Source of the DNA: Pyronema omphalodes
Lineage: Eukaryota; Ascomycota; Pezizomycetes; Pezizales; Pyronemataceae
Reading direction: 5' to 3'
Length of the DNA stretch: 64,000 nucleotides
Assembly: GCA_024516155.1 (NCBI GenBank)
Contig: JAJJXM010000002.1
Coordinates: 1,240,001-1,304,000, forward strand
This document shows positions 33,895 to 48,587 of the stretch, in pieces (the first letter of the stretch is position 1; each line of letters opens with the position of its first letter). Both the position numbers and the translations under genes were made by a program. Under the pieces are notes generated by a model. That model was not told where the DNA came from. It was given only the letters and a program-made list of their open reading frames with translations, and made no database searches.

Positions 33895-36800
33895 CTACGC
33901 CGCCGCCGCACCCTCACCAATCCCCTCACCCTCCTCCAACATCCCCGTAACCGTCTCCAAATTCCTAATCAAGTTCCTTCCATGATCAACCAACAACAAC
34001 TTCTCCGCATTCGCCGGTAGACCCAAGTAAGTAGGAGGTTCTCTTTCCGGCAATCTCATAACCCACTGTACCATCTCCTCCATTCTCGTACCCTCTGGTA
34101 CCGTCAACGAAGCCGTATCCGTATCCACCAATTTAAAGCCATCATTAAATGCATCCGCGGTAAAGAAACTCATCACCAACTGTTTCAACTTCTTAAAGTC
34201 TCCTTCATCATCAATCTTTCCACCATAAGTTTCGGTAACAAGAGTCTGCATCATCTCCCAAGGTAGCTTAGAAGGCGAAATATTCGTGCGACCGGGTGCT
34301 GCAGCGTCGATCCAGGTGTCGATAATGTATGCGGAGCATTCATAATCGGAATCGTTGAATTCCCAGAATCCCTTCCATCCCAAGTTCGGGACGTAGCGGA
34401 GACGCTCTTGAACAACGGCGTGAAGGAAGGACAAAAGTAGGTATACTCTGGCCTTCTCGGCGGGTTGTTGCTTGTTGGGTCGCATGGAAAGCGTGGAAAG
34501 CGAGTCCTTCATGTTGGCGCGAACTCCGGCAGGTTGCTCGTACATTAGTACACGGGAGGTACGAAGCAAGTTGATAGGAATCTTAGGAGAAGCCTCCATG
34601 GATAGGAAGAGACGAAAGTTGGGATGGGGACGCAGGGCATCAAGGCGCTTCTCAAGAGACTGAAGCCAGCTGGGGTTGAGATGAACGTTCTTGACAAGAA
34701 CCCAGGTACCCATGGAAGCCGCGGCGGGAATAGCGGAATCGGCATGAGTTGTTCCTTCTGGAGATCCCATAGCGATGTTGGCACAGTTGACGCGCATCTG
34801 TGCAACCAATCCATCGACCTTGTAGGAAGCGTCGAAACCAGGAGAGGAGGCAAGAGCAATGGGGGTAGTAGCCGAGACTTGGGCAACAATCTCCCTGAGG
34901 TCTCCAGTGGTATCCATAATCTCCTTGCCGAAGACGATAGAGACGAATTGTTCTGCGGCGGGAACGAAACGGTCCAAGCGGAAGAGCTTGATAAGCAAAA
35001 GTTTGTGGAGTTGCTTGTCCAAGTCCGACAAGTTGTCGTCCCAACATGTTGGCACAAAGTTCTCGGCCTCTTCCTCTTCGAGGAATTTGTCCCATTCTTC
35101 TGTAGCGACGTGCTGGAAGTGCGCCATGAAGTTAGGGAGAGAGGCGGCGCGAACCATGACATCGTCACGGTGCTCGGGCTCGGTGGAAACGTCGATTCCG
35201 GGGAGGTCCTTGTCAAGGATACGGTCGATGATTGCCTTGTCCATCTGGTACTGGGAAGCTTGGGCAAGAAGCATGGCGAGGGTTACACGATCCTTCTGGA
35301 GGAGACCAATGGAAGTTCTCTTGTAACTACAGTTTTCCGTTATTAGCAATGAACCATCCCATCAAGGATCCTTAAACTTACGTAGTGATAAACAAATCCC
35401 TGAGAATAATTTGCACACGTCTATGGTAGTCTTTCTCCGCCTCCAAGTTCTTGTTATTGTGCAGTACGGAATCAAAGATATCCAAGAAGTACTGTAGGGA
35501 GAACTGGTAGAAATGGTTGAGATGATGAAGCTGTTCCAAAACCGCAAAGACGGAAGAACAAGCTCTTGCAATGACCTGGTAAGTTTTAGTAATCGTATCA
35601 ACCTCCTGCATAACGCCATCCGTCTCCGCCATCTTCAAAGTAACATCTCCAGCCTCCTTCTTCAATCTCTCCAATGAATCAATGACGTTATCATCATCCA
35701 AAATATTTCCTCTACTCTCGTTCAATGCATGCAACAACTGCTTCTCAAGGTTTCTGAGCGTCAAGTTGAATTCACCCTGGAGCTTCATCAAGTTTGATCT
35801 TCTCTCATCTACCTCTGGTCTCTCGAACTTCAACACCTGGTTCAATGACTGAGTCTGCAATGAAGACTGGGTAACAGTGAAGTTAACAAACGTAGTCCTA
35901 GAGCAGACATCAGGTGCGAAGCTTGCAGACGGATCTCTGGTCGACAAGAACAGCTTGAATGACGGCGAGAAATCGATCTCCTGCTTTCCGAGCTGGATCA
36001 AAACACGTCCACCAGTCTTCTGGTACTCCTTGTTGAGAACATGGTTAAGGATCGGGTCAAGATGTTCCGCATCCTGAATAAGGATGGGGTTACCGAAACG
36101 TAACGCAGACTCGAGCTGTTTGGTGAAAGAGTCATCCAAGAAAGAAGTGACGGTGAGACGACGATCTTTATTCTCGTTGGTGAGGAACTCAGTGACACGT
36201 CCTGAGGGATCGACGATAAGAGGGTAGCGGTTGAACCTGTCAAGAATGATGGCGTTTTCGGTACAGAGGTCGTCGACGGGCAATCCATTCTTCTGCCATA
36301 CCAATCGCTGATCTGCAGTAGACAAGTATTCCGTAATAGGGTTGTGACGCTTGTACTGAATACCGGACAAGCCAAGGTGGTTAAGCCAATCGTCCTGCAT
36401 GGCCTTTCTGTACTGCTGATCATAAAGACCAGAGTAAGCCAAGAAAGCCGCAGAGATCAAAACATCTCCAACAAGGGTAGAGATCTGGGCCTCGAAGGAT
36501 TTGGAAGATGCGTCCCAACGAATTCTCTCGGAAGACAAAGAGTCGAGAAGCTTGACGGATCTGTCGACCTTGAACTGAACCTGTGACATCTCTGCCTTGA
36601 GAGCTTGGGTCTCGGAAATAAGCGCTGCGTACTCGTCCTTGTACTTTGAAATACTCTTCTCCAACTCAATAATAGTATCCTGCATAGCCTGAGCCTGAGC
36701 CTTGGTCATAAGAGCCTTAGTCTCAAGCGCATTAACCTCCTCTCTGAGCGGACCAACACGTTCCAAGATCTCAGAGTAATTGACCTGCGCGATAACCCAC

Positions 36801-39800
36801 TCAACCAAAGGACCACAAGCCTTCGAAGCTCTGTTCATAGTTTCGACATTGTAGTGGGGCAAGCAGAGATAAGTATCCATCATCTCCTTGCGCAATTTCT
36901 TGGTCATCATCCTCTCGTTATCGAAGTTCACGATACTAGAGATGAAGTCATCACGACGAATGATCGACTGAACATCTGTCCAGTTCGACATTTTGTGTCC
37001 AAGAATGGTACAGACAGACTGCATAGCCAACATGACGTTTTGCGGGGGTTTACCCATGACACGGACTTCGGTAAGGTGTTGTTTCTTGATAGCGGAAACG
37101 GAAGCCTGAGCAGCCAAAACTGCCGGCTCGGCCTTCTCCAAATCATTCAATACTACCTTTCTGCGTTGAGCAACCTCGAGCTCCTGGATTTGCAGCGCCT
37201 CTTGGACCTCAACTGATGCAGTACGCTTCTTCTCGGTCTCTTGTTGATCGGCAACCATGCGTTGAAGCTTGTCGTTGGCCTCTGCACTCTTCCTTTCAAG
37301 CTGTGCCTTCTTGATCGCCAAACTCTTCCTGAGATCGCTGACTTTGATAACGGTATCCTTCAGCTTCTCAAGACCGACGTTAAGATGTCTCTGCTGCTCC
37401 TCAAGATCATCACGCTTCTCGTTGTAAAGCTTAACGTACTGCGCAACAAAGTCCAAGAAGTGGCGAGGAGTAAGGAACGTAACCTTTCCTTGTTGAGTTC
37501 TGAGTTTGGAGTTGAAGCGGTGAAGAGATTGGTGAATGTAAACCATAGCGTTGACGACGGCTTCTCTATGGGTGGGTGGCATGGGGAGATCACGGTAGGC
37601 AACAGGAATGCTGTCCGGTGCTCTGAAAGTAGGTCTGTCAAGATCAACAGACTGGGTGAGCTCGGTACCGACCTGGTAAAAGGCCTGGTCACTCCAGTCT
37701 CCGAACCAGTTAAGAACACATCTGTTGAACAAGGCAGGGGAAGTAGCAGCCTTGGAAGACAATCCACCTTCAGGAGGGTTCATAGTGAACACAACGTGCA
37801 AGTTCTTGACAATCTGCTGAGTGAACCACTTGTAAAGTTCTTCTTGCGAGTCAAGCAATAGACCTTGGCGTTGAGCACCCTCCTTACATGCGGTCATGAG
37901 GGCGGCGAATTCGTCTCCTTCGAAAAGTCCGGGGACTTCGGCGTTGGCGAGAAGTGTATTCATACGCTCAAGGAAACCGGAGTCGAGAACGTTGGCTTCG
38001 TCCATGATGAAACAGATCTTTTCTCCCTTGCATCCACAGCGGCGGAGAACATCTCTGAGGTCGTCATCGAAATCTTCGGCTGAGTATTTGCCGTGAACCT
38101 TAATCTGAAAGACCTTGAGACCGTTCATCCAAGCGACGAAGCGAGAAAGTGTAGTCTATGAAGTCGTTAGCGAACCTTTCCCCAGTGACGAACTAGTAAA
38201 CCCTACCTTTCCTGAACCAGAAACTCCAATCAAAATCAAATGACCCTGCGGCTGTCTAAAGACACGATCAATCCTAAGAACATGTTCCAACACATCATTA
38301 AACAAAATCAACGGTACATCCACCTCTTCCTCACAGAAAGTCTTCAGTCTAGCCTTAGCAAAGTCTCTCAACTGTTCTCTGTCCACAGGGACATAATTCT
38401 TCGACAACCAGTTAGAGAACAAAATCGGGCCCTTGAGTGCCTTCTCCTCATCAATGTTAGGGAAATGTTCCAAAGCAATTCTGTTTGCTGCATCCGCAGT
38501 CCACTTCCTCTCATCTTCTCCTACCAAACGATCCTCAAACAAACGCAAAGCTTCATGAGCCCAGATACGGACAAGGCCTTCGACGGATAAAGTTTCAAGC
38601 GGTCGAATAGCTTCATACAAACCACGAACCCATCGAGTCAACTCACGAGGAGAGTAAACATAGTGAGGTTGAATCTTAGGAGTGAACCGTTTCTGTGACT
38701 CGAGATAGAATTGGACCATAGCTTTAGTAAGAGCCTCGGCATATCCACGAAGAGTCGGGATAATCTTGAGAACCGCAGAGTTGAAAGTTCCGTAAATCTG
38801 GATGAGGGATTGCTCTCCAGGGTAATCGACCATGATGAGGGGACTGTGTCTGAGGAAACGAAGACCCATGGGGGTACGTCCAGCATCAGTGGGAGGGTTA
38901 CAGGCTCCGACAAACTGAATTCTGTCAAGGGTAACCCAAGTCTTATCAGACGTTCTCCAGAATCCATTCTGTTCAACCAACTGTCTGAGGAAAGAAATAG
39001 CGCGTTGAGTACCATATTTATCGGGAGCGGGCAAGTTGATTTCATCACAGAAGATGACGAGCCATCTTCCGATTTGCGTAGGAGACATAACAACTCCATT
39101 AAGAGTCTTCTTGTATTCACAGTATTGCTCGAAGGTCTTGATCAACAAATCCGGTGTAGTGGCAGAAGAAAAGTTGAGACCAACGACCTCCATATTCGGC
39201 AGCTTCCTGAGCGCAGAGAATAAAGTCATAGTCTTTCCGGATCCGGGAGGTCCACAAAGAAGCAAAGGCTTGTGCTCGGCGAGCCAAGAGTACAGCACAT
39301 CCTCGTGGCGGACTGTGTCAAGAGTGGGGATAACAACGTCCGTTTGAGTTACACTGTGGGTGTTAACCTCAATGTGAGGGACTTGGTCTTGCCATCTTGT
39401 CCAGTCTGCCTTTGGTAGTGTAACATCAAAGTCGATCAAGGAACCGCCCATAGTCATATCAGGAGCATCAACGGTGGATTGTCCAGCGACGTAGAGTCCG
39501 AATGCTTCACGGTCTGCAAGAGGACAGTCACCAGTGAACGACCAGATTAAAGCAAGGAGAAGCTTCTTAGAAACGAAAGCTTCGACCTGCTCATCATCCA
39601 GAGGAAAGTCAACATGCTGAATATTGTACTCAATCATGGTTCTTCCAATCTTGTTCAAAAGTGAGAACAATGTGTTCAACACACGAACATCGGTAAACTC
39701 CATGATATGGTTGTACTTCCTAGCCTCTGCAAGAGCAGAGAGGATAAAGTTGCCATTCTGTAGTTGATGAGTAAGAATCTCCGCCATTTGTGCTTGCGTT

Positions 39801-42800
39801 TGAAGAGCTTTTGCGGTGACATGACCGGCGTTGGCGGTGTTGTCTTCGTCGAGATCTTCGAATGCAACGGTGCGGAGCGATTTAAGGTAGTTGGTGACCA
39901 TCATGTCGGAAGTAACGGTATCCTCAGAGAACCAGACCATACCACAACGAGATACAGTAGCAAGAGTAGCGTACTTAAGAGTCTCAACCTCGAACATGAT
40001 GCGGACGTTGGAAGGAAGGTTAAGACGTTCTCCGTTGGGGAGAGTAAGAAGCTTGTTGTCATCCAACACACTGTACTCATCTCATTAGCAACCGTATCTC
40101 TCAATGAAAACAAAAAGAAGAGAAATAAGAAACCATACCTGTTCAAGTTCTCAACCCACTCAGGATCGACATCTCCATCAAACACAATCCAGTGTCTCTT
40201 CGTGTCCTCACCTCTAAGGTTATCGACAATCTTCCTCAAAATACTAGTGAAAAGTCCATCGGTCCACTCTCTGGTGGTAGAATCCAAGCTTCCGTACAAC
40301 GCCTCCTTCGACATAACCTTCGGATCAATAACATGACTAACACCTTCCTGTCCCTCAACCTGCTGAAGTGCTTGCAACAAAACCTTCCAAGCGCCAGACT
40401 TTCCTGAACCAGAACTTCCAACCATCATAACTCCGTGATGAATATTCTGAATTTGGTAAAGCTGAAGAATCTTCGTCATCCAAGTATCCGTAACCACAAA
40501 GTTCTGTTCTCCAGCAATCTTCTTAATGGCCTCCTCAAGCTCTGACATATTACCAGGAACGTACTGCACTCCAGGGAATGCTTCCTGTTCAATAACCTTC
40601 ATAATCTCAACATCCGGCGCAATAAGCTTAGGAGCAATAGTCTCTCTCAAAGATTGAACAATAATCTGAGCCTCCCATTTAACATCGGAAGCCTTGTCTC
40701 CGGCATCGGCAATCTTGGCACGCTTCAAACCTCCGGAGGAAACCAAGACGGATTTCAAGGCACGCAATCCAAAATCGTAGTGAGCTTGCTTGGATAGACG
40801 AGCGGCACATTTGTCGAAGAAGGGGACGGTGTTCTTGGCCAAATCCTTGGCTTGGATGAAACCCTGAGAGTAAAGCATGACTTCGGTAATGAGTTCCTTG
40901 TCGGGCTTTGACATGGCGACGGAACGGAAGAGCTTCTTCAAGTTATCTGGGAGGTTGGAACGTCCTGCGTATCCAGGGTTCATAGTGATGAAAATACCTG
41001 CTCATAATTAGCCACCACTGTACAATTGAAGCTTCCAAAGGTAGAAGGGTATACGTACCAGTGTTGCGGTGAACCTTCAAGCTTCTTCCTACCATATCAA
41101 TCTGACTATCGGGGTTTTCAATATTCTTCTTCAAACCAATCTGAATGTTCTGAACCTGCTGGGACACAGCGGACAAAATACCCTCCTCCAATCTGTTAAA
41201 CTCATCGAAACAACCCCAAGCACCGACCTGACAAATACCCAAGAAAATACGACCCATAGACTGGAAATCAAAAGTATCATCACAACAGAATACCAAAGTA
41301 AATCTTCCAAGCTGTACTCCCAATGCTTTGACTGACTCAGTTTTACCAGTACCAGCGGGTCCGTACGGCGATCCTCCAAGTCTCTGACAAAGGGCCTGAG
41401 TGAGGGTAAGGAAACATCTATCAGTAAGAGGAGTGCGGACAAGACGCTCAGGAACTCCCAAGTACTCGAAACCGTAATCAAGCTCAGCATTAGCCATGTT
41501 GATACGGAGACGGTTGATGTAGTCGCCTCCTTCTTCGTTGTAGTTGTACCGCATCTGGAGTAACCAGTGGGGGTCTTGCGCGTTGTCGGCATTGCGCTGA
41601 ATAAGTTTGTGGATGCAGTCTCTCTGATGGACGAACTCCGTGATGAGGTGCTCGCATTTCTTACGCTCGATGGGCTCCATGTCTCCCAAGACGGTGGCGG
41701 CGAGAAGGGTAAGAACCTTAACTTCCTGTTCGTAGAGGAACTGGAGACGGGATCCACCCTCTTCGAGAGCCTTTTGGACGGAAGTGGTCCAGACGACCTG
41801 GGTTGCAAGGACGACGATTTGGGCGGGGTATTTCGCAACGTAATCCTTGAAGTTCTTCTGGTTGAGATCAGGAGAGTTGAAAAGCTGAGTGAAATCAGTC
41901 ACACCCTCAGCAAGTAGCTCAGCAAGGGTCAGCTTCATATTCGTCTCCAAAGCAGTGAGCCAGTCGTTGATTCTAGGTGTCTTGATGAGGGAAATCTCTT
42001 TCTTAAGTTTAACCTCTTCACCTTCCTTTGAAGTGAATCCGACAATAGTGCTGTCTTCGTCAAGAATAAGTCCAGATAAACCAGCGAACATCTTCTTGAA
42101 ATGCTTCTGGATACGGACTGAGTCATTACTGTTTCCGATGATTTCCAAAAGGTCCTCGTCTCCCACGAAGTAGAAACGAGGGAAGGAAACACGCTCCTTC
42201 TCCAAGTACTCTCCGAGAGCTTTCTGGATCTTGTGGAGAAGCTCAGACAAACGCTCGAGCGACTTCTGGACTCCGGAAATGTTGAGGACGTCGAGGACAT
42301 TGGGCGACTTGTACACCTTCTTCATCACACTCAAGAACTCGCTGTTGATATTCTGGAATCGAGAAGATTCAATAGGCAAGAGGTGTTTGATATCGGCGTT
42401 TCCGGTAAACACACCCTCAAGGTAAACCCACTGTCTCTGCACATCAATCCAGACATCGAACAAGACATGTACTCTGTTCAACTTGTCCTCCCAAGAACTT
42501 GCCTCCTCTTCGAACTCCTTGTAATAAGGCGAGTGGCGCATAGCCTGTAAAGAGTTCAAGTTCTCGGAACATTTGGCAAAGATATCGTCCCATCCCCTGA
42601 TCAATCGGCACTTGTTCTGGTATCCAACAAGGTCTAAGGGGTATTGAGTCCAAGTCTCGCGAACTTGCTTCAAGAACTCCTCTAATGCCATTTCTCCGGT
42701 TGCTTGGGCGACGATATCCCGGATGACAGGTTCGGAAGCAGCGAGGTTAAGATCCCAGACAGTTCCTAGATTCAAAGATGAGAGGTAGATACGATGACCA

Positions 42801-45800
42801 GGCTTGAGGGCCTTGAAAATCTTGGTCCAATGTCTCTCCCTAACAGCCTCCGACTTGAGCTCAGTGAGCAAGGGGTTAACCTTAACCAAGTTTCTGAGGA
42901 CATTCTGGACATGCTCAAAAGCCGCATATTGTCTCATTCTGCTGGGCATTTGTCTAGTGCGAACAATCTGATCCTCAAGTTTCTGGCGAATCTTTCTGGT
43001 AACCACTGAAGTCCAAGGAGTATCTCTAAGCTCGTTAAGTTGTTGCCAGATACCGGACAATGAAAGCCAGACAGATTTGAAGTCTTGGACTTCCTCAAGA
43101 ACTCCGCTGAGTGTGTTGTCGGGACCAGCAGCAAGTTCAAGAGCTTCTTTGGCCTTGGAAACCATTGAGGCCTCCTCCTTCAATTGTGTCAAGCGGGTCT
43201 CGAAAGTGCTGAGAGTTGCGGATGCACTCTCTGGAGCGATAGTACCGGATACAGGCTTTTGGTCGTTCCATTCGGCAATTACGTTGGCGATCTTGTCGGC
43301 AACTACACGGTCTTCGGCAATAATCTTGGCCCGGAGTGCATCTGTGATTCGACTCGTCATTAGTAATCATTTCACATATTAATCTGCATGTAGAGGCGCA
43401 AGGGCGAAGTGCAAAATGCAAGAACCCGCTCCACCGAGTGAAAAGAATATGACCTACCTGTCTGATCTGACACAATCTTGCCCTTCCTTGCAAGAATCTC
43501 ATTCAATGCAGTCCACTCTCCTCCAATCTGATCGATATACAGCCAGTCACTCGGGAATTGATATCTTTGGCGATTGAGCGTAGTTTCACCATGCTTGAAA
43601 AGTTCAACTTCGGGGGCCCAAGCCTTAACCTTTTTCTTAGACTGCTGAACAATAGTGATAAATGCAACTGCCTGGGCCGTGCTGCTTGCCTCAAGAGACT
43701 GCGCCTCAAGGTCCTTACGGGCTTTACCAATCTCAGCGTGGGCTTCACGCATACGGTTTCCGAGCTTGTTAGCAAACTTGATCAAAATTTCGTGTTGCCA
43801 TTGATCGTATTTGGCATTGACCTTGGTCTGGACTTGTTCATAATCAACGATTAAGTTTCCAAAAGACCGAGAAACATCAGAAGTATCAAAGGTAGATCTC
43901 GACTTCCGAATCTCCTGAAGAAGCTGAAGCCACTTGGAAAGGTTATCTCCAAGGGTATTATAGACTGATTCCGACTGGAGATCCCAAAGAGACTGGAATC
44001 GAAGCCATTCCTCGACGTAAGCAGAGATAACACTGATTTTGCCCTCGATGGCACTGTAGGCCTCAGAGATAGTTTCTGCGCAGTGTGCAGGCAGGTCGGA
44101 GAAGACCTCCTCCTCGGTGTCGTCAACGTTGAGGTTCATCTCATAACGAGAGGCCTTCAACTTGTGAAGGTTGCAGACGATACCTAACCACTGGTGGAGC
44201 TGAGAGAACCATGAGGCTCTAGCATATTCTAGCGGCGGGTCCAAGTAAATGACTTGGTTCCTGATGCTAATCTCATGTACAAGCCTCTTCAACTTAGGGT
44301 TGTAAAGGCCATCGGTATTGCCGGCTTCAACATCTCCTTCCAAGCGACTCTGACGCTTACGGATAATATCACTGTCGACACCGTCCTCCTTTTCTCCCCG
44401 GAAAATTTCAAGCCACATAACGACAGCCTCCTGAAGACGGCTGTGGAAGATCATCTCAATCTTGTGGTTCAGCTCACTAACCCAGTGAGCAAGATTTACA
44501 TAGTTTTCCAAGTTGAGCTGGTCCACGGCAGTCTGAATAGAGTCGATGGTATGCTGGAAAGCGTCGGCATCGTAAGGGCAGGTACGGAGCTCGGCCATAG
44601 ACTTCTGAATAGTCTCGTGGATGACTGCGAGAGTTCCGGTTTTTCCTTGGAGGATAGACACGGCTGCTGCAAAGTCGCGGACAAACTGGACATGTCTACT
44701 CTCACGACCCACAAGGGAGGTTGAGGGGTCGACTCCACCGTTGGGAAGGTACTGGAGCTGTCTTAAATGGAGGTCATAGGAGTGAACGAAAGACTCCCAT
44801 TTCAGAGGCACTCCCTTAGTAATCAGGTTGTGGACGTCGTTCTGGTAACCACTGAGAAGTATGGAAACATCTGACATCTCAGAGATCGTTCTGTTGACCT
44901 GGGCGTATGTACGAACAGTCTCCATCAAGCTCACGGCATAAGGATAGACGCGCTTAGCTTCCTTAGAAATGTTGGTAATAATGTGAGGAACCGAATAACC
45001 GAGCCAAGTCAAGTTCCTGACCTCTTTGAAGAGGGCAATGACTTGAGGATCGAAGTTGACAACCAACTCGAGAGTGTTTCCTGCAGCACGGTTACGAGTG
45101 ATATTGAATAGACGACCCGAAATGGCAATGTTGCGGCGGTTGACGTCATTCAGCCAAGACTGGAAAATAGGTCCAGTATCAAGCTTCTTTTTAAAGGTGT
45201 TACTCTCGCCGTTCAACTTTTGTCCTTCGTGGTACATCTCCCATCCACGCCCAAGAACGTCTTCTACACGCTTCATGTATGTGTTTAGTTGTCTCTCAAT
45301 CTGTTTCGCCCAAATGATAGCACCAGAAATAGGCGGAAGATCGTGAAGCTGGGCCATAGCGTGGGCTTCTGAGTGACCATACTGCTGCTTGAACCGTTCG
45401 TGCAAAGCAGCAATGTCTTGCTTGACGCTCTCAATGAGCTGGGTCTGATACTCTTGAATGGCTCCTCTAATCTTAGGGCGGACAAACAGAGCGTTGAACT
45501 TTGAGAAGACACGGAACATTTCATTCGCAGTCTTGGCGGTTGCCAACCGGTCACGAAGTCTGGCGATGATGGAGTTCTCGACACGAGAAGTACGCTCGTT
45601 GTAAGCGTTCTCGGCGGCAATCCAGATCTCAGTTCCTTCAGGAGAAACGTCCAAGACGTCGACATCCTTCAAGACAGCGTAGGCCTGGGCAACCTCTTCG
45701 ACAGCGTCAACATCACCGATGTCGTCCGCAACAGCCGCGGCGTCGCGAGAGGTAATGCCATCCTGTGGTCCGAGCACGTTGGCGATGGTGCGTTGTAGCT

Positions 45801-47413
45801 GCTCGTGACCATGTCTGAACCCACGGATGTATGCCAGTCTCTCCTGGGTCTTGAGGTGACGGGCGGCAACCTTGATGGGGATAAATTTCTCGTTACGTTT
45901 GCGAGTGACCTCTCGTGCCACGTTCGTGAACTCCTTGATGTTATCGTCCCAAGTCCGGAAGATTCCATCGGCAATGTTCATGAGATTTTCAAAATCTTTG
46001 TATTCGAGATGCATCAATCGCCGACCGCTGAGAAGTGCATGCAACTGATTATCCAAATCACCGGAAATGGCCTCTACGAGCGGAAGAGCGCGGCGAATCG
46101 GGTATGGTGAAATTCGCAATTTTTTGTTCAAGTGCACGAAAATGCCAACCACGGCATCCTGAACCTTCTGCAGACTGGTGGCCGACAAAAGTTCGTCAAG
46201 AGGAAAGTCTCGCATAAGCTGGTTATATTTTTGTACTACAAATAAAAGTCAACGCATGTGCGAAAAAAGGCAATACAAAAGGAGTATGGACCTCGATCAG
46301 TGGCCTCTTTGAGACCGGTATCTGCAATGAAACTGACAGTAGCTAAAAATCGCTTCGCATTCTTCAAAACGTCGAGAGTAAGTAAAACACCGTCCCCGCG
46401 CAACTGCTCCTCAATTCTCTCTAGCGCCATTTCCATAGAAAGCCAAAAGTTAATTTCTTGGGTGGCCGTTCCACTCTCAGTATCTCTAGACATCTTTGTG
46501 ATTGACTGAATGGATTTAATCCAAGCGTTGACGGTAGATTGCAAACTATTAAGGAAAGAACTATCCTGCAGCAAATGTGCCTCAATCAAATCAAGGGTAG
46601 GGCGAGTGTTTTTCTTTGCTGCTTCATCAATGGCCCTTTGGATAGTTGGGTGAAGGGCAAGGAAAAGCTCCGGAATTTCAATGTTCTGTTGAAGATGCAA
46701 CAGAGAGAGTTCGAGCTCGGCAAGTTTCTTCTTGGTAACAGGAATTCCCGTCTTCGCCTCAGCATCTGCAAATCGGTTCTGACGACCTGCAGTCTGAGGT
46801 TCCTGACCCTTCGTGTACGCATCGAAGTAGGGAGCCAAAGCTGAGTGGACAAGGGCATGAAGAACTTCGAATGGAGATATCGCGCCTTGTCCGCCGCTGT
46901 TCAAGACTAATGTTCCGGGAAGGTTCATAATTTGAAGCTGGACATGTAGAGGTAGATTAGAGTCAAGCGGCTGAGGACGCTTGATAATAGCTAGCGAAGA
47001 GACGGTAGATGTCGACGACGAAAGCTCGGAAGAAATGGTATATATGTGGGTATTACTGGTGGGGGGTCCTATGGGGGCTTCGGGATTGTCAGTCATGCCC
47101 GAAAAGCAATTTACGCGTGAACCTTACACATGACCTCTTCTTCATCATTTTGGGAAACGACATCCTTAGAAGCATATAATGCTACTACGGGCTCCGATGC
47201 ATACCGGGAGAGTCTCGCGAGAGTTTCTGACTCGCGGTCCGGATCGAACAAGCTACCGGCACTTTCGAGCTCGGCCTTTGTTGCACCTAGAGTTAGAGCA
47301 AGAACTTCTCTTAGATAGTCAGCAAGTAAAACGGGGTTAAAAGCGTTAATGAGGGCATTTGGAGAGGCCGGTGATGCGGATCCTGTAACAGGACCCAAAA
47401 CCGGGCCGTCCAT
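33895..47413 (-). CDS. cytoplasmic dynein 1 heavy chain
   Basis: Eight exons: 47413-47128, 47077-46292, 46235-43458, 43341-41059, 40997-40139, 40070-38207, 38155-35382 and 35326-33895. All junctions are in phase and sum to 4353 residues, the length of fungal cytoplasmic dynein heavy chains (nudA/ro-1 about 4340-4370). It is the minus-end microtubule motor that moves nuclei, endosomes and spindles in hyphae. The tail covers roughly residues 1-1400, then the linker. P-loops are GPAGTGKTE (AAA1, about 1943), GSSGSGKSG (AAA2, about 2235), GPPGSGKT (AAA3, about 2602) and GVSGSGKTT (AAA4, about 2946-2954, split by intron 6). The antiparallel stalk and microtubule-binding tip lie in exon 7, with [10 protein letters not shown] near 3323. 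Intron 1 (GTAAGG...GAAG) is the least certain junction; intron 2 has an unusual GTCCAT donor. Confidence 0.96.
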
Positions 47414-48587
47414 TTGATTCGTAGTCGTGAAGGTGTAAAAGAGGGGGCGTCTAAGTTAAAAGCTATGCGGATCGCGGAAGCATCAATGTAAGGGATATTG
47501 GCGTTGAAAAGAAGGACTGGAAGGCTGAACGATTAAAGCGGATAGATATACAGCTCCTGAGCGTATCGTGAGACGTGACGGATGGATGGGAATAAGTTGA
47601 GGGGCTGAGATGATTTGAGGGGGAACTGTTGTTGTTCAAAGGATACAGCACGGCACTAATTTCGCGACAACCCTGCGGCATGGAAGGGTGGGAGATGTTT
47701 CGAACGCGTGTAGATGGGGGTTGGGAGAGATTATGTATGATTTTGATATTTGTGTGTGAAAATGATATTTTGGAGATAGGGATAAGAGATATGTTTTCTG
47801 ATAGAGATATTCAATGCATTTTGACGGGTCGACTTTGTCAATTCATGTTGGATTATGTATACATACTCGGTGATGGGAATAGAGCTGAGGCAAATACATA
47901 CAGCCTGCTGAGCGAGGCTGAGATAGACTACAGCCCTTGATGGAGGATGGATGGAGGTGCCTGAGAGATGCGCAGGTCTCTCTTTTTACAGTGCCAAGTG
48001 TTTTGCAGTTGCCATGCGCTCCCTGCCTACCTCGGAGGACCCTGGAAAGAAGGCAACAGCACCTGGAAAGCGGAAAGTTGAAACCGAGTAAATTATACCT
48101 GGCTGGTAGGTGAATTTCAACCAATCATAAATTTATAAATGAGAAAAAATGAACAATAAATTCGTAAATAGTAAATAATAAATAATAAACTTCCAACATA
48201 CAAATCAATCAATTTCTACAATTACAAAACAATAAATTCAATCATCTTTTTCTGTATTGTTTAATCTTCTTGCGTCACTCATCTCTCCAACTTTCCCACG
48301 TCCACGGCCGCCTTAAACATGCACGCCACTTCCATCTGCAGCTTGCGTCCCTGAAACCAACCAACCAACCAACGGCTTTCCCCCCCGCCAGTCAATAATC
48401 TAACTTTCCCCACCATCTCACCTGCGAACTAACCGATCCAACCTTAACAAGTCAAGAAGAGCCCTATAAAGCTCACCGGGCGCATTCACGTCAAGATCTC
48501 CCCAGCAACCACAAATTCCCCCTTCAAATCGACGTCACTCTCTGTTCGAAGCTCAGTAGCAGCCATTGCATGCTCTAGCGAGTCACC
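47414..48587. promoter_or_regulatory. divergent region, dynein/WDR48
   Basis: 1.17 kb between divergent start codons. 48120-48250 is very AT-rich (ATAAATAATAAA-like), followed by a CT/CA-rich stretch with a CCAACCAACCAACCAACG run near 48356-48375. No gene seen. Confidence 0.5.

Noticed and set aside
34624..35346. 240-codon plus-strand frame inside the dynein gene, with others at 37241-37861 and 38711-39223
   Set aside because: Antisense shadows of strongly conserved dynein exons.
47078..47127. Alternative acceptor for dynein intron 1 at CCATAG
   Set aside because: Joining to it from the GTAAGG donor creates a stop codon; the GAAG acceptor keeps the frame.
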